From Zygnema circumcarinatum (lineage: Eukaryota > Streptophyta > Zygnematophyceae > Zygnematales > Zygnemataceae): 26,898 bases of DNA. The notes below the pieces were generated by a model, which worked only from the letters and a program-made list of their open reading frames with translations, made no database searches and was not told where the DNA came from. Within the stretch, counting starts at the first letter, position 1. Each line of letters opens with the position of its first letter. The position numbers and the translations under genes were made by a program. Below, piece by piece: positions 12,495 through 23,239 of the stretch. Location of the stretch: assembly GCA_037447605.1 (NCBI GenBank), contig CM074811.1:3228892-3255789 (forward strand). The letters run 5' to 3'.

Positions 12495-15400
12495 TCAGGC
12501 TGGTTTTTCGCCACAAACTGAGTTTTCTGATTCACACAAGAGAGCCACCAGAGCTTGGGCTGCCTCCGGGCCATCATTGTGAACCGAAGGAATGATGTTT
12601 TCCGGGTCAACGAAGTCAACAAAGTCAACAAGTTCTTGGAAGCTCGAGTGTTCGCTGTACGGAACTTCGTAACTGCACACGTACCCGCAGTTCCATGCAG
12701 TTGTCAGCAACGGAACGGAGGTTGGATCGGGGTTCAGAGATCAGAGGAGGCAAGGTTCTTAGGCTTTTAAAGTTTGAGATTTTGGGGTTTTGAAATTTGG
12801 ATTTTAAGGTTTTGAAAAGATTGAGAAGTTTAGGGTTTTTTTACTTTCTTTTTTAAAGGTATGGTCTGGAAACTGACCGAATAAGAGTCCCTTTCTTCAT
12901 TCTCCGCGATGAAGCGCGTTTTTTGCCCTTTCCAAAACTCCATCCTGACGGGGAAATCGCGACGATTGTATCATACTTTCCCTGCAATTTCCATGATCTC
13001 CGTTTCAGTTAAAAGTTCAGTACAACTGAGTAACATTTCTGGTCGTTTCAAAAGCAGACATAGAACTTCCTGCTTCAAACTTCACACCTTCATAATTTGT
13101 CATGCAAACTGAAATCATAACAAAGTTAAAAAAGACCCTAAAAGATCAACAAAAGAGAGGTGGAGCTTCTCTATTCATAACAACACTTACATCCCTCCAC
13201 CCCACCCCCCTCCCCCTTGTTATTCATTTAAACATTTGTATATTTAATTTTATATACTGACCTTGTAATGGCGCGCTATGGATGTCATCCGTTTGAAGTT
13301 GGCGATGCTCCACAACGGAACTGCATGGATCCGGCTCTCTCCGTCGTTCCCTGTGACTAACTGAAGGTCCTCGAGAGGCAGTTCCATGCAACGGAGCATC
13401 CGGTGCTTGAGCGCTCCCACGTAAACTTTCATTTTCAGAGCTCGAGCAACTTCCAGAAAGAGCTTCTCTTTGCCTGAAAGAGAGGGAGAGGGGGAGAAAG
13501 AGAGAGGGAGAGAGTGAGAGCGCGCGCGAGAGAGAGGAGGGAGGGACAAAGAGAGAGAGCGAGGAAAAGAGGGAGAGAGAGAGAGAGAGAGGAAGGATGA
13601 GTAGAATGCAATATATGTCTCTCTCCACACTTAGGATTTTCCGGTACTCACTGTCTTTAGGGTTCAGTGTTTTTGTACGTTTTAGGGTTTGGAACTTTCG
13701 GGTCGACTGTCTTTCGAACGTTCAAGTTTCAAAGCCAAAAAAGACGGATTGGAAACCACGAGGACGACCGAATGCATCCGTACCACATCTTTCCGATCAT
13801 CTTATGTTCTTCCTTCCTCCTTTTTTTTTTTGTTCCATTTTGGAAATGAGTGTCTGAAAACCCTAAAAAAACAAACATTAAAAACCTTCAAGTGTTTGAT
13901 GACGAGAAACATTCCGTACCGATTGTATAGGTGCCGATAAGACAGAGGGTTTTAGGATTGAAAACCTCCGCTGCAATGGCGTCGATGACGTATTGTATGA
14001 CGTCATCTTGTGGGGGGAACTCGTACTGCACACATGACATCACTCGAGACATCGGTAACATCATTTTTTGCTTTACAGAAGCATCTCTGCAGGGACTGAC
14101 ATAGATAGAGGGGGGAGGGGGGGAGGGGGGGAGGGTGAAGGGGAGGGAGAGGGAGAGAAAAGTAGGGAGTGGGAGAGGGAGGGGAAGAGGGAGAGGGAGA
14201 GGAATAGAGAGTGGTAGAGGGAGATGGGACGAGAGAGTGGAAGAGGGAGACGGAGCGGGAGAGATGGGTTCCATGTGAGCCTTACCTGCGGGTTACAGTA
14301 TGTGGTATCCAGCACGAGAGTGTGCAGAGAGAGAGAGGAGAGGAGAGAGGCCAAATCCCCCTCCATTTGAGGGCACCATCGGAAGTCTCCTGTGTGGAGG
14401 ACCACCTGAAAGAGAATAGATGTGACAGGTGTCACACTTTCCATTCCATGCAGGGAAGTATCTTTGCCTCAGCCGCTTCTCCGATCAGGGAGAGAGAGAG
14501 GGGTGGGAGGGAGAGACGCAGGTAGGGGGGGATGAAATGTGGTAAAGGGAGAGAGAGAGGCAGAGAGAGGGCAATTGGGAGAGGGAATGCGTGAGAGATA
14601 ATCAGGAGGAATGATGTGAGAGGAAGGATGCGAGAGAGAGGGCGAGAAAGAGAATGAAAGAGAGAGGATGCGGGAGAGAGAGTGGGCGAGAGAGAGAGGG
14701 TGGGAGAGTGAGAGGGTGGGAGAGAGAGAGAGAGTGGGAGAGAGGAGAGAGGGTGGGAGAGAGAGAGAGGGTGGGAGAGAAAAAGAGGGTGGAAGAGAGA
14801 GAGAGGGTTGAAGGGAGAGAGAGGGTGGGAGAGAGAGAGAGGGTGGGAGAGAGAGAGAGTGGGAGAGAGAGAGAGGGTGGAAGAGAGAGGGCGGAAGAGA
14901 GAGAGAGGGTGGAAGAGAGAGAGTGGGTGGGAGAGAGAGAGAGAGTGGGAGAGAGAGAGGGCGGGAGTGAGAGAGAGAGTGGGAGAGCAGCCCCCAGTCC
15001 CCTTACCTCTCCGTTGGGCGGCTCAAAGAGAATCATGACTGCCCCCGGGCAGTGGTTGGCATCGATAAGGGTCACTCCCACTCCCTCTATCTCCACTCTC
15101 TCCTTCACGGGCAGCACAAAAACTTTTTCCGGGGGAACCCCAATTTTGAGTTCCATAAGTTTTGCGGTTATCGCGGAACAAAAAATGACTCCGTGTCGAA
15201 AGGCGCGCGTGATGCCCCGATAATCTGAAAATACGAAAGAAAAAAATAATGGGTTCGAATTATAGTTTAAAGTTTAATATGAATTGCAGAGCTAGGATTC
15301 GGATTTTTAGGGCTCTTCTGTAGGGTAATCTTTAGGGCTGTTTTCCCAAAAAAAAAAAAAAAACTTACGGTCAGTATGAAAATGCGTGAGGAACCAATGG

Positions 15401-18400
15401 GAGCATTCTTTCGTAAGGTGCCCGAAGCCATCCTGCAAACCACGGGCAGGACCCAAAAAAGAAAAAAAAATAGTGAGGCTAAACCTGACTTTCTGAAATG
15501 CTGAAGTTTGGAAAAAGGAAAAAAAAAAAAAAAACAAAAAAAAACGAAAAAAAAACGGAGTTTCCAGTTTGGGTGTTTTGAGGTTTTCTGGTTTTCTGGG
15601 TTTGAGATTTTTTTTTTCTACAAATTTGAAAAACTTGTTATTTGAAGGTTTTCGATTCTCTGGTTTTTGGGTTTACCACTCGAAACGTCGTTCCGGGAAT
15701 AATTTCCCAAAGATTCGCTCCATCTCTCGACTGGCCCCCTCTAGCAGCTCTCGCTCTCCCTCTCCCTCTCCCTCTCCCACTCCCTCTCCCTCTCTTTCTC
15801 CACTTCACACTCCCACCTCGAGCTCTCTCTCTCTCTCCCTCCTCTACCGCTCCCCTCTCTCCTCCAGCGGCCTCCCCTTCTCCAACATCTCCTCTCCCTC
15901 TCCCTCTCCCTCTCCCTCTCCCACTTTTAGGGTTTCCACTCTCCCTCCCTCTAGCAGCTCTCGCTCTCCCTCTCCCTCTCCCTCTCCCACTCCCTCTCCC
16001 TCTCTTTCTCCACTTCACACTCCCACCTCGAGCTCTCTCTCTCTCTCCCTCCTCTACCGCTCCCCTCTCTCCTCCAGCGGCCTCCCCTTCTCCAACATCT
16101 CCTCTCCCTCTCCCTCTCCCTCTCCCTCTCCCACTTTTAGGGTTTCCACTCTCCCTTTCTCCTCCCCCCTTTCCCTGCGGCTGCCTGCTTTCGCCCAACG
16201 GAAAACGGAAAAAATCTGTAATCAATCGACGAGAGTTTGCCGTTCCATTTTTATTGCTGCCTTTTTGAATACTCCCTTTATACCCCAATTGCTCCCTTCC
16301 CATACTAATATTAACAAAACTACTTTCATGAAGCTCTGCAATATCATCCTCCCCATTTTCCAAAATTGTCGAATTATTTACATTCCCCTGTACTATGCCC
16401 TCAGTTCCGTCTCCTTCACTCCCTTCTCCCAACCATCTCTCTCTCTCCTTCTCTTCAGCCGCTTTCTCCTCCGTTCCATGTTGTTGCCTATTACGGAACT
16501 GAACATTCTCTCCTTCCTTCCTCTCCCTCTCACTCAAACTCCCTTCCCAAGAGAGCCTTTCACTTCCTCTCACTTCAAAGTCATCATCCGCCTCTCTCTC
16601 TCCCTCTCTCCCTCTCTTCTCTGTTCTCTTACTCATGTTTTCATCTAATTGCCGTAAAATATCTGCCATTCTAGCTGTAGCTCTGCTCACTGTACTTCTA
16701 TGTTGCTTTATTTCTCCATCTTCCTCCCAACGGAAATCCGTTGTGGGGCCCGCCGTGTTCCATGCAGACTGAACTCCGTTAACTTCAAAACTCAGCTCCT
16801 CACATTCATCCATCTCTCCCTCTTCCGAGTCTCCCACCTCCTCTGCTCCTTCATTCTCCTCTTCAAAATTCGGCAAACCTACATACTCTTCCCACTTCTC
16901 TCCATTTATTTCATCACCCTCCACATAATCATTCTTTCTGAGCTCCATATCTCCTTTCCATCTGCACTTCTCTTCCTCTCTCTCCTCCCTCTCATCACTC
17001 CCCTCCCCCTCCGCCCGTCCCTTTCGCTCCTCTCTTTCATCTCTCCACTTTCCCTCCCGTCTCTTCTCTCGCTCCTCGTTCTCATCTCTCCCCTCTCCCT
17101 CCACTTTCCCGTCTCGCTCCTCTCTCCCTTCTCTCCCTTCTCCCTCCCCTCGTCCCTCTGCCTCCTCTCTCTCCAGACACAACTCCGATACCTTCCTGAG
17201 CTTGAAATTTCCTCTCACATTTCTTCTTCCCGCAGCCTCCCAATTCAAATTCGCAGTGAAACATTGTCCTGACTCCTCTCTTCTCTCACACCCTGCATTC
17301 AGCCTCTCCTCTACCTCCCTATTCACAGCCTCCTTCCCTCTATACCCATCTCCCGCTGCATGTCTAAAATTCGTCACATCAATTAAGGCCTTAGAGGCAA
17401 TTTTTCGAACTTTCAATGAAACCTCTCCGTCGACAAACTCCACTCGATGTCTTTTGGCGTTTCTTTCTTCAATTATTTCCCTTCTCACCCCTTCCGAATT
17501 CTCACTCACGTGCGCCCCACCAACCCTAGAAACCTCCTTGTCATGTTCCCCCATTTGAATAGGGTCTTTGAGATGCTTAGAACCCAAAGCATTTTTGAAG
17601 CTTACAGGGTTTCTAGGACTTAAACAACCTTCAAATCCTTCTTTGAATCCTCGGGTTGTGGAATGTGACAAGCTGTCACAGCATAGTCTAACATGCTCCC
17701 TCGATGCTGGCCCAACATCTTCCGAATGTGACGAATCCGAGAGAGCAACTATACATGAATGTCGATTAGATTCTTCAAAAGTTGAGCTTGAATTGCGTTT
17801 TTCTACAAAAGGGGTTCTCGGATCTATGGAAATATGCGCACAGGTTTCCTTGTAATGAGATACATTCGGTAAGGGAAGTGTGGTACATGGTAACGGATTA
17901 GGGTTGCTAAACTGAGAGTCAGTCTCACATAACTGACACAACTGAGAGAGCAGATTACGCTCAGGTGACGATTTCTTCTCAAAAATGTTCAATGAAGGAG
18001 ATATGCAAGGTGAGCAACTGCCATAAGGCAAAGAGTCATTCCCAGCATTGTCTGAATAATCCGACTCCTCAACAATCTCAGGCTTTAAGAGGGGATCCGC
18101 GACAGCTGTCTGTGTCATTACTCCCATTATCTCATCGTCATCTTCCTCCTCCGCCCCTCTCCCTCCCTCTCTCTCCTCCACTCTCTCCACGTCCACACTC
18201 TCCTCCACTTCTCCCTCCCCTTTCCGCCCCTCCTTGTCCCCCTCTGACTCTCTACCTTTAGCAGCTTCTCGGCTCCTGCTACCAACAAGATACGCCGTTG
18301 CCTCTCCTCCTCCTCTACCTCTTCCTCCCTCTCCCTCTCCCTCTCCCTTTCCACCTCCTCCTCCTTCCACTAGTCCTACATTCTCCCGTTCTGCACCCAT

Positions 18401-18571
18401 GGCTCCCTCTCCACAGCCATGGCCATGCCCATGCCCATCATCATGATCGCGGCATGGCCCCTCCGCGCAGGCCCGGCCGGCGGGCCACGTGGCACCCAGC
18501 CCCTCCCGGGGCAGCCCCAACCCTAATTTGCTGAACCCTGCGAGCTCCGCCACCCTCCTCCGCGCCGCCAT
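12495..18571 (-). CDS. SNM1/DCLRE1-type DNA cross-link repair nuclease (metallo-beta-lactamase/beta-CASP)
   Basis: Eight exons, in transcript order 18571-15677, 15432-15369, 15224-15007, 14405-14286, 14025-13920, 13473-13262, 12981-12878, 12672-12495; all phases agree (1298 residues). The family are 5' exonucleases processing interstrand cross-links and DNA ends. The catalytic domain begins near residue 955: Asp966, HFHTDH (982-987), His1044 in DANHCPGA, Asp1066 in HTGDF, then beta-CASP motifs A Asp1092 (LDTTYCNP), B His1184 and C His1248 (PYSEHSSF). All metal ligands are present, so activity is likely. The usual FRPTGW motif reads ISPSGW. The N-terminal 965 residues, all in exon 1, are charged and low-complexity, unusually long, with RRLITDFF (781-788), a PCNA-binding (PIP) box lacking the first Gln, and an exact 70-residue duplication at 806-945. 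SNM1A proteins carry a PIP box, which favours that branch. Confidence 0.92.
13478..13597. repeat. GA-rich tract in an SNM1 intron
   Basis: GAGAGAGG repeats on the plus strand (CT on the sense strand), abutting the acceptor of exon 6 at 13474. Contains a GCGCGCGC run at about 13520. Confidence 0.85.
14108..14268. repeat. GA-rich tract in SNM1 intron between exons 4 and 5
   Basis: GGGGAGGG and GAGAGGGAG repeats on the plus strand, pyrimidine on the sense strand. Confidence 0.85.
14550..14992. repeat. GAGAGAGGGTGGGA minisatellite in SNM1 intron 3
   Basis: About 440 bp in which GAGAGAGAGAGGGTGGGA-type units repeat with variants, ending close to the exon 3 donor at 15006. It creates long open frames in other phases that encode only Arg, Glu, Gly and Val and are not genes. 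Confidence 0.9.
15737..16156 (-). repeat. Exact 210-bp tandem duplication inside SNM1 coding sequence
   Basis: Bases 15737-15946 and 15947-16156 appear identical. 210 is a multiple of three, so the reading frame is kept: each unit encodes 70 residues beginning RESGNPKSGRGRG and ending RARAARG. The unit is Arg/Gly-rich (RG repeats) with a central acidic section. Identity at DNA level, including low-complexity parts, means the event is recent or maintained by gene conversion, or is an assembly artefact. Confidence 0.95.
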
Positions 18572-18727
18572 GGCTCTCCTATGAAACGGACGCCACGGAT
18601 GTACGGACGAGGGTGCTCCTGCAGGCGGCGCTGGCAGCCATGGATGCGTGGCACAGGACCTGCATAGATCGCATCCATGGGAGGACCTGCCGACGCTTTT
18701 GCTCCGCCGACATGCTCGGGCCTGCTC

Positions 18728-18885
18728 GGAGGTAGGTTAGGGTTTAGAGTTTAGAACTTTAGGTGAGGGTCAGGGTTTAGGGTTTAAAAGGGGCAGGGTC
18801 AGGGTTAAGGGTTAAGGGTTCAGAAGGGTTAGGGCTAACATGAAGGGTTTAGGGTTCAGGTCATGGCTACGGTTTAGGTTTTTAT
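18728..18885. repeat. Degenerate interstitial telomere-like repeats (TTTAGGG family)
   Basis: At least ten variants of TTTAGGG/GGGTTAGGG/GGGTTCAGG within about 150 bp, just upstream of the SNM1 start at 18571. On the SNM1 sense strand these read CCCTAAA and may act as telo-boxes. The motif matches plant-type telomeres. Confidence 0.8.
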
Positions 18886-19471
18886 CGAAATTTAAGGATA
18901 CGAGTCAGAATCTTTAATACGTACGAAGGGCTACGACCGTACAGGTGTGATTGTACGGATAGTTGGGAGTACGGTAGCTCTGTGATGACGATAACGTTAG
19001 CGTTAGCGTCAAACGGGACGGCGCGGGTTGGAACGGAACACAGTTTTGCGGTCACATGAAACCCGGGACATGGCGAAGCCGATCGAACCAATCGGGGCCG
19101 TCCGATTGTGCAACTTCGGAGAAGCTTTACCTGACGGCCTCCCTCACTTGAGCCATGCATTTGAGATCGATAAGAAGATTGATTGAGATTACGAGAGGAC
19201 ATTGAGAGGAAAAATGAAGTGGCATTGATCTCACGATGGCAAGGCCATCAAATGTACATGGAAAAAAGCAGCATCATGGGAAACCACGAGGGACTGGTCG
19301 CAAAGGACCTAAGCACAGATTAAGAGAGGCGGAGAAGTGCTATTCTCAAGAGTTCTAACACTCTCACTGGCCGAAACGAATCCATCATTTCATGGATATG
19401 TGTCGCACGTATCGATCGTTGAATCAGGGTGAGAGGGAGAGGGAGAGGGAGAGGGAGCCCGCGGAGTAACT
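18886..19471. other. Intergenic, no gene recognised
   Basis: Contains GTAC-rich sequence (18918-18975, with TTGTACGGA at 18951) and a short GAGAGG tract (19430-19457). No supported exon or RNA gene. Confidence 0.45.
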
Positions 19472-19665
19472 TATATCGACAAGTTTCCATCAATGTCTAC
19501 TTACGAGCATCCCCTGAAAGCACCCCACAGTCTGCATGCTAATCCCCCGTCTAACCATTATCACTAACATATTAAAATCTCAGCTATTCTTAGTTTGACG
19601 TAATCTACATCCTAGAAGCCCAAAAGTCTTACAAGAGCAACAAGAATCAGCAAATCTTCCACAAA
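19472..19665. repeat. 194-bp direct repeat, copy 1
   Basis: Begins TATATCGACAAGTTTCCATC and ends CTTCCACAAA. It matches 19875-20068 with four substitutions and no indels seen. The copies are separated by 209 bp containing a GAGAGG tract. Copy 1 is flanked on both sides by GGGAGA-type purine tracts. Confidence 0.92.
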
Positions 19666-19874
19666 GGAGAGGGAGAGGAGAGGGAGAGGGAGAGGGGGAG
19701 GGTGGGAGGGGGAGAGGGAGAGGAGGGAGGACAAAAATGGTGAGTTGGTCCGAACAACTCTCCAGCAGGTCGCATTCAGAAGATCACAAAGCAGATTGAT
19801 TTAACTCAATACCAAAAGAAGGATCCAAAAATGTAATGCCCAATTTTTTTTCCTAAACGATGACATATTGCGAA
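19666..19874. other. Spacer between the 194-bp repeats
   Basis: GGGAGAGG tract (19666-19730) then unique sequence. It has no tRNA-primer-binding-site-like or polypurine-tract arrangement that would mark a small LTR element. Confidence 0.5.
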
Positions 19875-20068
19875 TATATCGACAAGTTTCCATCAATGTC
19901 TACTCACGAGCATCCCCTTAAAGTACCCCACAGTCTGCATGCTAATCCCCCGTCTAACCATTATAACTAACATATTAAAATCTCAGCTATTCTTAGTTTG
20001 ACGTAATCTACATCCTAGAAGCCCAAAAGTCTTACAAGAGCAACAAGAATCAGCAAATCTTCCACAAA
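19875..20068. repeat. 194-bp direct repeat, copy 2
   Basis: Four substitutions relative to copy 1 at 19472-19665 (two adjacent to CATCCCCT, one each in TACTNACGAG and ATTATNACTAAC). It lies next to the SP2 3' flank. Confidence 0.92.
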
Positions 20069-20099
20069 AGCTCTTCCGTCCATGACTCATTTTTCAGTA

Positions 20100-20159
20100 C
20101 TCCGACCCCTATCACACACCGCATCATGGTTTACACTCTCAGCCTCTTAAGCGTTGAAC
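20100..20159 (-). other. Distal SP2 3' flank block conserved with SP1
   Basis: The reverse complement aligns with 2771-2833 downstream of SP1 (shared CTTAAGAGGCTGAGAGT and TGCGGTGTG). It lies about 470 bp past the SP2 stop against about 62 bp for SP1, so about 400 bp was inserted here or deleted at SP1. Confidence 0.75.
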
Positions 20160-20478
20160 AAAACGCTGTGAAGGAAGATAACACATTCAAGCTTGATGCA
20201 ATTACACAAAACACATGTTCGCACAAGATCAGCACATAACTCACAAATAATCTTTATTTCATCAGAGGCCTCAATTACAAATCACTTCATCCTTCCTTCT
20301 CTCTTCTCTTCTGTATTCTACATCTGCGCAGCACTTCCTTTTTCTACTTCCTGTCTAAGCTTCCAGAAGACACCTTTCTGAATCCTCCTTCCTGAACATC
20401 ATACATTTCAGACGCTTCGCCTGACACTCTTCCTGCTCAGACCTTCTTGAATTCTCTCACACGCGCGGTCCCAATTCG

Positions 20479-20545
20479 TCCGTACAATTTCCATACGGTA
20501 TCCGTACATATATCCGTACAACTTTTCGTACAATTTTCCGTGCAA
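20479..20545 (+). promoter_or_regulatory. Phased array of SBP-box-like CCGTACAA sites
   Basis: TNCGTACAA, the consensus bound by plant SBP/SPL factors, occurs exactly at 20479, 20513 and 20525. TCCGTACAT (20501) and TCCGTGCAA (20537) are one-base variants. Starts 20501, 20513, 20525 and 20537 are exactly 12 bp apart, so this is also a degenerate 12-bp tandem repeat. It lies in the segment absent from the SP1 3' flank. Confidence 0.5.
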
Positions 20546-20625
20546 CTCGCAGCATCACAATCCATCACAAACCCGAGATCCAAGACCCCAACACTGCGCG
20601 CGTCCTATCGCCCATCGACCGACAC

Positions 20626-21600
20626 TCAGCACGAGGCGGAGAAGACGCCCTTGCTGCTGACCACAGTGCAGCTCAGACCTTGAACCAGCTTCTCCAACGA
20701 GTAGGTCCCCACAAGAGCAGTGAAGTACGCCGGACAGCTGTACGTTGAAGCGCCGGACAGCACCCCCACAGCGAGCAGACTGGGGGTCAGAGTGACGAGA
20801 GGGCCGCCTCCCATCCCTCCCTCCACAGACAAGTTCTCGCATAGAACGTTCGCCGAATAGCCCTGGCAGCCGCGCGAGAGAGGCAGCACCGTCACGTCAT
20901 AGACGATGCTCTTGCCGTCGACTGTCTGGGCGGGATACCCAAAAGCAGCGCGCGGATATGGGGCTGGCACGGCGCTGGTCCACTTGAAGGCGTTTCCTTC
21001 GAGGGGAGATTGCAGCTTCAAAGCGGCGATGTCGCTGCCGGCAGAGAGTGTGCTCGCCCACGAAGCCGCGTTGATGAAGGCGGTGAAGATCGTAGCGCTT
21101 TCAACATCGGAGACGGAGTAGGAGTAATCGCTCGGCCCGTTCTTCTTTGTGAAGGCCGTCACGTAGACGGTTGAGTTGAGCTGCCACACGTTCGAGTCCG
21201 TGTTATAGACACATGAGGCGGAGGTGGCCACGAGAAAAGGCGCAATAAGAATCCCCGAGCAGGCGCGGAATGTGCGGTCGGTGGAGGCGAATGAGAAGAA
21301 GAGCAGAACTATGCCGGAGGCGAGGCCGGTCTCCTCGAAGCCCGGCACGACGCGAGAGGCCGGCCATGGAGGGGAGCCCGTGTTGCAGGTGAGGAAGCCC
21401 TTGGGAGACACGCCGCGCTTGCTGCCGGCGAGGGGAAGGGACATGTTGCCCGAGAGGGAAAAATCACCTAAAGACTTGGCAGAAAGAGCAGCGTCCTTGG
21501 TGGGGGCAGCTGTGACTTTCACCGTTTGAAGAGAGGGGGGCGATGCTTCGGCGAGGAGGGGCACAAGGAGGAGGGGAAAGAGGGAGTGGAGGACGGCCAT
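20626..21600 (-). CDS. SP2: secreted S1-like serine protease homologue, predicted catalytically dead
   Basis: Intronless, 324 residues, a close relative of SP1 from end to end; the blocks from AFKWTSAVPAP through SVEGGMGGGPLVTL are almost identical. It has a signal peptide (about residues 1-20). The His position is Ser129 in ATSASC, Asp190 is kept in GSDIAALKL, and the nucleophile position is Gly264 in GGMGGGP. The eight cysteines (72, 114, 130, 245, 254, 289, 311, 324) match SP1 and SP3. Sharing both substitutions with SP1 means the catalytic loss preceded the SP1/SP2 duplication and the frame has stayed open since. It is divergent from SP3, with 1.7 kb between start codons. No clear TATA box was found; a CT patch lies on its sense strand at 21605-21690. 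Confidence 0.85.
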   Translation of the reverse strand: MAVLHSLFPLLLVPLLAEASPPSLQTVKVTAAPTKDAALSAKSLGDFSLSGNMSLPLAGSKRGVSPKGFLTCNTGSPPWPASRVVPGFEETGLASGIVLLFFSFASTDRTFRACSGILIAPFLVATSASCVYNTDSNVWQLNSTVYVTAFTKKNGPSDYSYSVSDVESATIFTAFINAASWASTLSAGSDIAALKLQSPLEGNAFKWTSAVPAPYPRAAFGYPAQTVDGKSIVYDVTVLPLSRGCQGYSANVLCENLSVEGGMGGGPLVTLTPSLLAVGVLSGASTYSCPAYFTALVGTYSLEKLVQGLSCTVVSSKGVFSASC

Positions 21601-21700
21601 GACTGCTGCGGTGAGAGGAGAGAGGTGAGAGAGATGGAGAGCAAGGGAGAGGGAGAGAGAGAGACAGAGAAAGTGGGAAAGGGAGAGAGGAAAGTAATGA
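21601..21700 (-). promoter_or_regulatory. CT patch upstream of SP2
   Basis: Purine-rich on the plus strand, hence pyrimidine on the SP2 sense strand, directly before the ATG. Same arrangement as SP1 (about 1668-1725), including the shared CACCGCAGCAG before ATGGCCGTCCTCC. Confidence 0.5.
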
Positions 21701-21767
21701 AACTTGTAGAGGAGCCGAACTCGTCGAACAATTCATAGGTGCGAGCAGCCATCGGACAAAACCGAAC

Positions 21768-21860
21768 CACGTACCGTACATACGTACATACATACGTACC
21801 GTACGGTACGGTACGAAACAGTTGGTACGGGGTGTAACCGAACGCATGTCCGTACATGGA
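21768..21860. repeat. GTAC/TACG microsatellite-like tract upstream of SP2
   Basis: GTACCGTACATACGTACATA and continuing TACGGTACGGTACG, an alternating, largely self-complementary sequence 170-260 bp upstream of the SP2 start. It can form small hairpins and contains many GTAC cores. Confidence 0.75.
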
Positions 21861-23150
21861 ATTTGCATGACCAGTTTTGGTTGTGGCGAGAGACTGACTG
21901 ACATGTGTGGGTATTGCGCTTTTTTTTTTTTTTCTTACAATTCTGTATGGTGGACTACCGTAAAACCAAACAGGGTGAGAAATTGTTAAACGAGTTTACT
22001 TGATTTCTCCATCTTCAATCTTATTCAATAGGATTGAACTTTGAACACTCGTGGTCGAAACTGTTTCGATTTAAGAAAGCGAAAAGTTTTAAAGGAAAGG
22101 TTCAAAGACTCAATTGGTTCGGTCGCACGTGTAGATTCCACTTTTCACCACGTTGGTTCCGTGAAACTGTGCGATTCGAGGGATCCTGTTAACCTGAGGT
22201 CCATTATCTTCGTACGACTCTTCAGGTGAGTGGATCAACGATTTCTGTACTCGTACAGAAATCTCCGGATCTACTCCCTTTGCGATCCGCTAAAATCTCA
22301 TTGATGATCGGTGGACCCAAGGAAAACTCAAATTGAAGACTATCAATAATTAATTGTTCAATGTTCAATTGGTTCTCCATAAAATTTGTATTGAGAAAAA
22401 AATTAGGAATTCATTTCTCATTTCTCAAAATAAATCATGTTCACAAAAATAGGGTTTCCCCTTTTTTTTTTGAGACTTATTTTGAATTTTTTCTCTTTTT
22501 TAGAAGCCAAAATCATTGATTTCTAATTTTCTCAACCTGTTTGATTTTACTGTAGTGTGCGCCTATTCCTGCCTGCGTTGTTCCGTATATGTACGGACAC
22601 CATGCCCTACAGGTACAAACGCCCGCTTGCAGCAAAAGCGGAAATCCTTGGATGGCGGCCTCAAATTGGACTGACGTCCAAAACGACAAAAAAGGGTCAC
22701 GGGACGGCCGTGGGCAAAAACAAGGATCCTTGAAATGTACGGCTTCTTGTACAGTAGCAAGTTTCGAAATTAGCTGTTTGAAAGGAGGAAGCCATGCGGT
22801 GCAATTCGTACGTGTTTCGAGCTTCTATCAAAACAGATTCTACAATTCGCGCATATCGCATGGCCACGTGTCATAATGCCGAAAAAATCGACGGTTTGTA
22901 TGGAGTTGACGGCACATATGTACGGAATACGTGTTCATCGTACAGCAAGCAGGAAGCTTAAAATCTTATTTGTACAAAAAGGGAAAGCTTGCTGGGCAAG
23001 TCTGGAAACTAACGAATGGGCCGCCACCACGTTGCGATCCGAATCTCCAGAGATTCTATTTGTACAACTCGGCAGGTAAGCCTCCCCCATGAAATTCTCC
23101 ACTGACAAAATTGGCCACGCATAGGGCGCCACGTCACGCTTGGTCAACAA
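21861..23150. other. Intergenic region between SP2 and SP3; GTAC-rich, no gene recognised
   Basis: AT-rich between about 21900 and 22560, then GTAC-containing sequence (22580-22960). A perfect 10-bp hairpin (GATTTCTGTA-CTCG-TACAGAAATC) lies at 22240-22263. Several short frames exist but none has domain or splice support. Confidence 0.5.
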
Positions 23151-23239
23151 TATTCCTCCCTCTCCTCCCCTACCTATACGTCCCTCTCCCTTTCACCGTC
23201 TCCCTCATCTCCCTAACCTCCCTCCCCATCCTATCCTTC

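Noticed and set aside
14550-14992. CRISPR-like array of short repeats
   Set aside because: Units are variable purine minisatellite without unique spacers, in an intron of a eukaryotic gene.
14602-15223. Arg/Glu/Gly-rich plus-strand frame
   Set aside because: A shadow of the GA minisatellite and of SNM1 exon 3 on the opposite strand.
15569-16674. Plus-strand Ser/Pro/Leu-rich frames
   Set aside because: Antisense to the SNM1 first exon, whose minus frame is open for 965 codons and joins conserved nuclease exons.
19472-20068. The 194-bp repeats as the two LTRs of a small retrotransposon
   Set aside because: They do not begin with TG and end with CA, and no primer-binding site, polypurine tract or target duplication was found.
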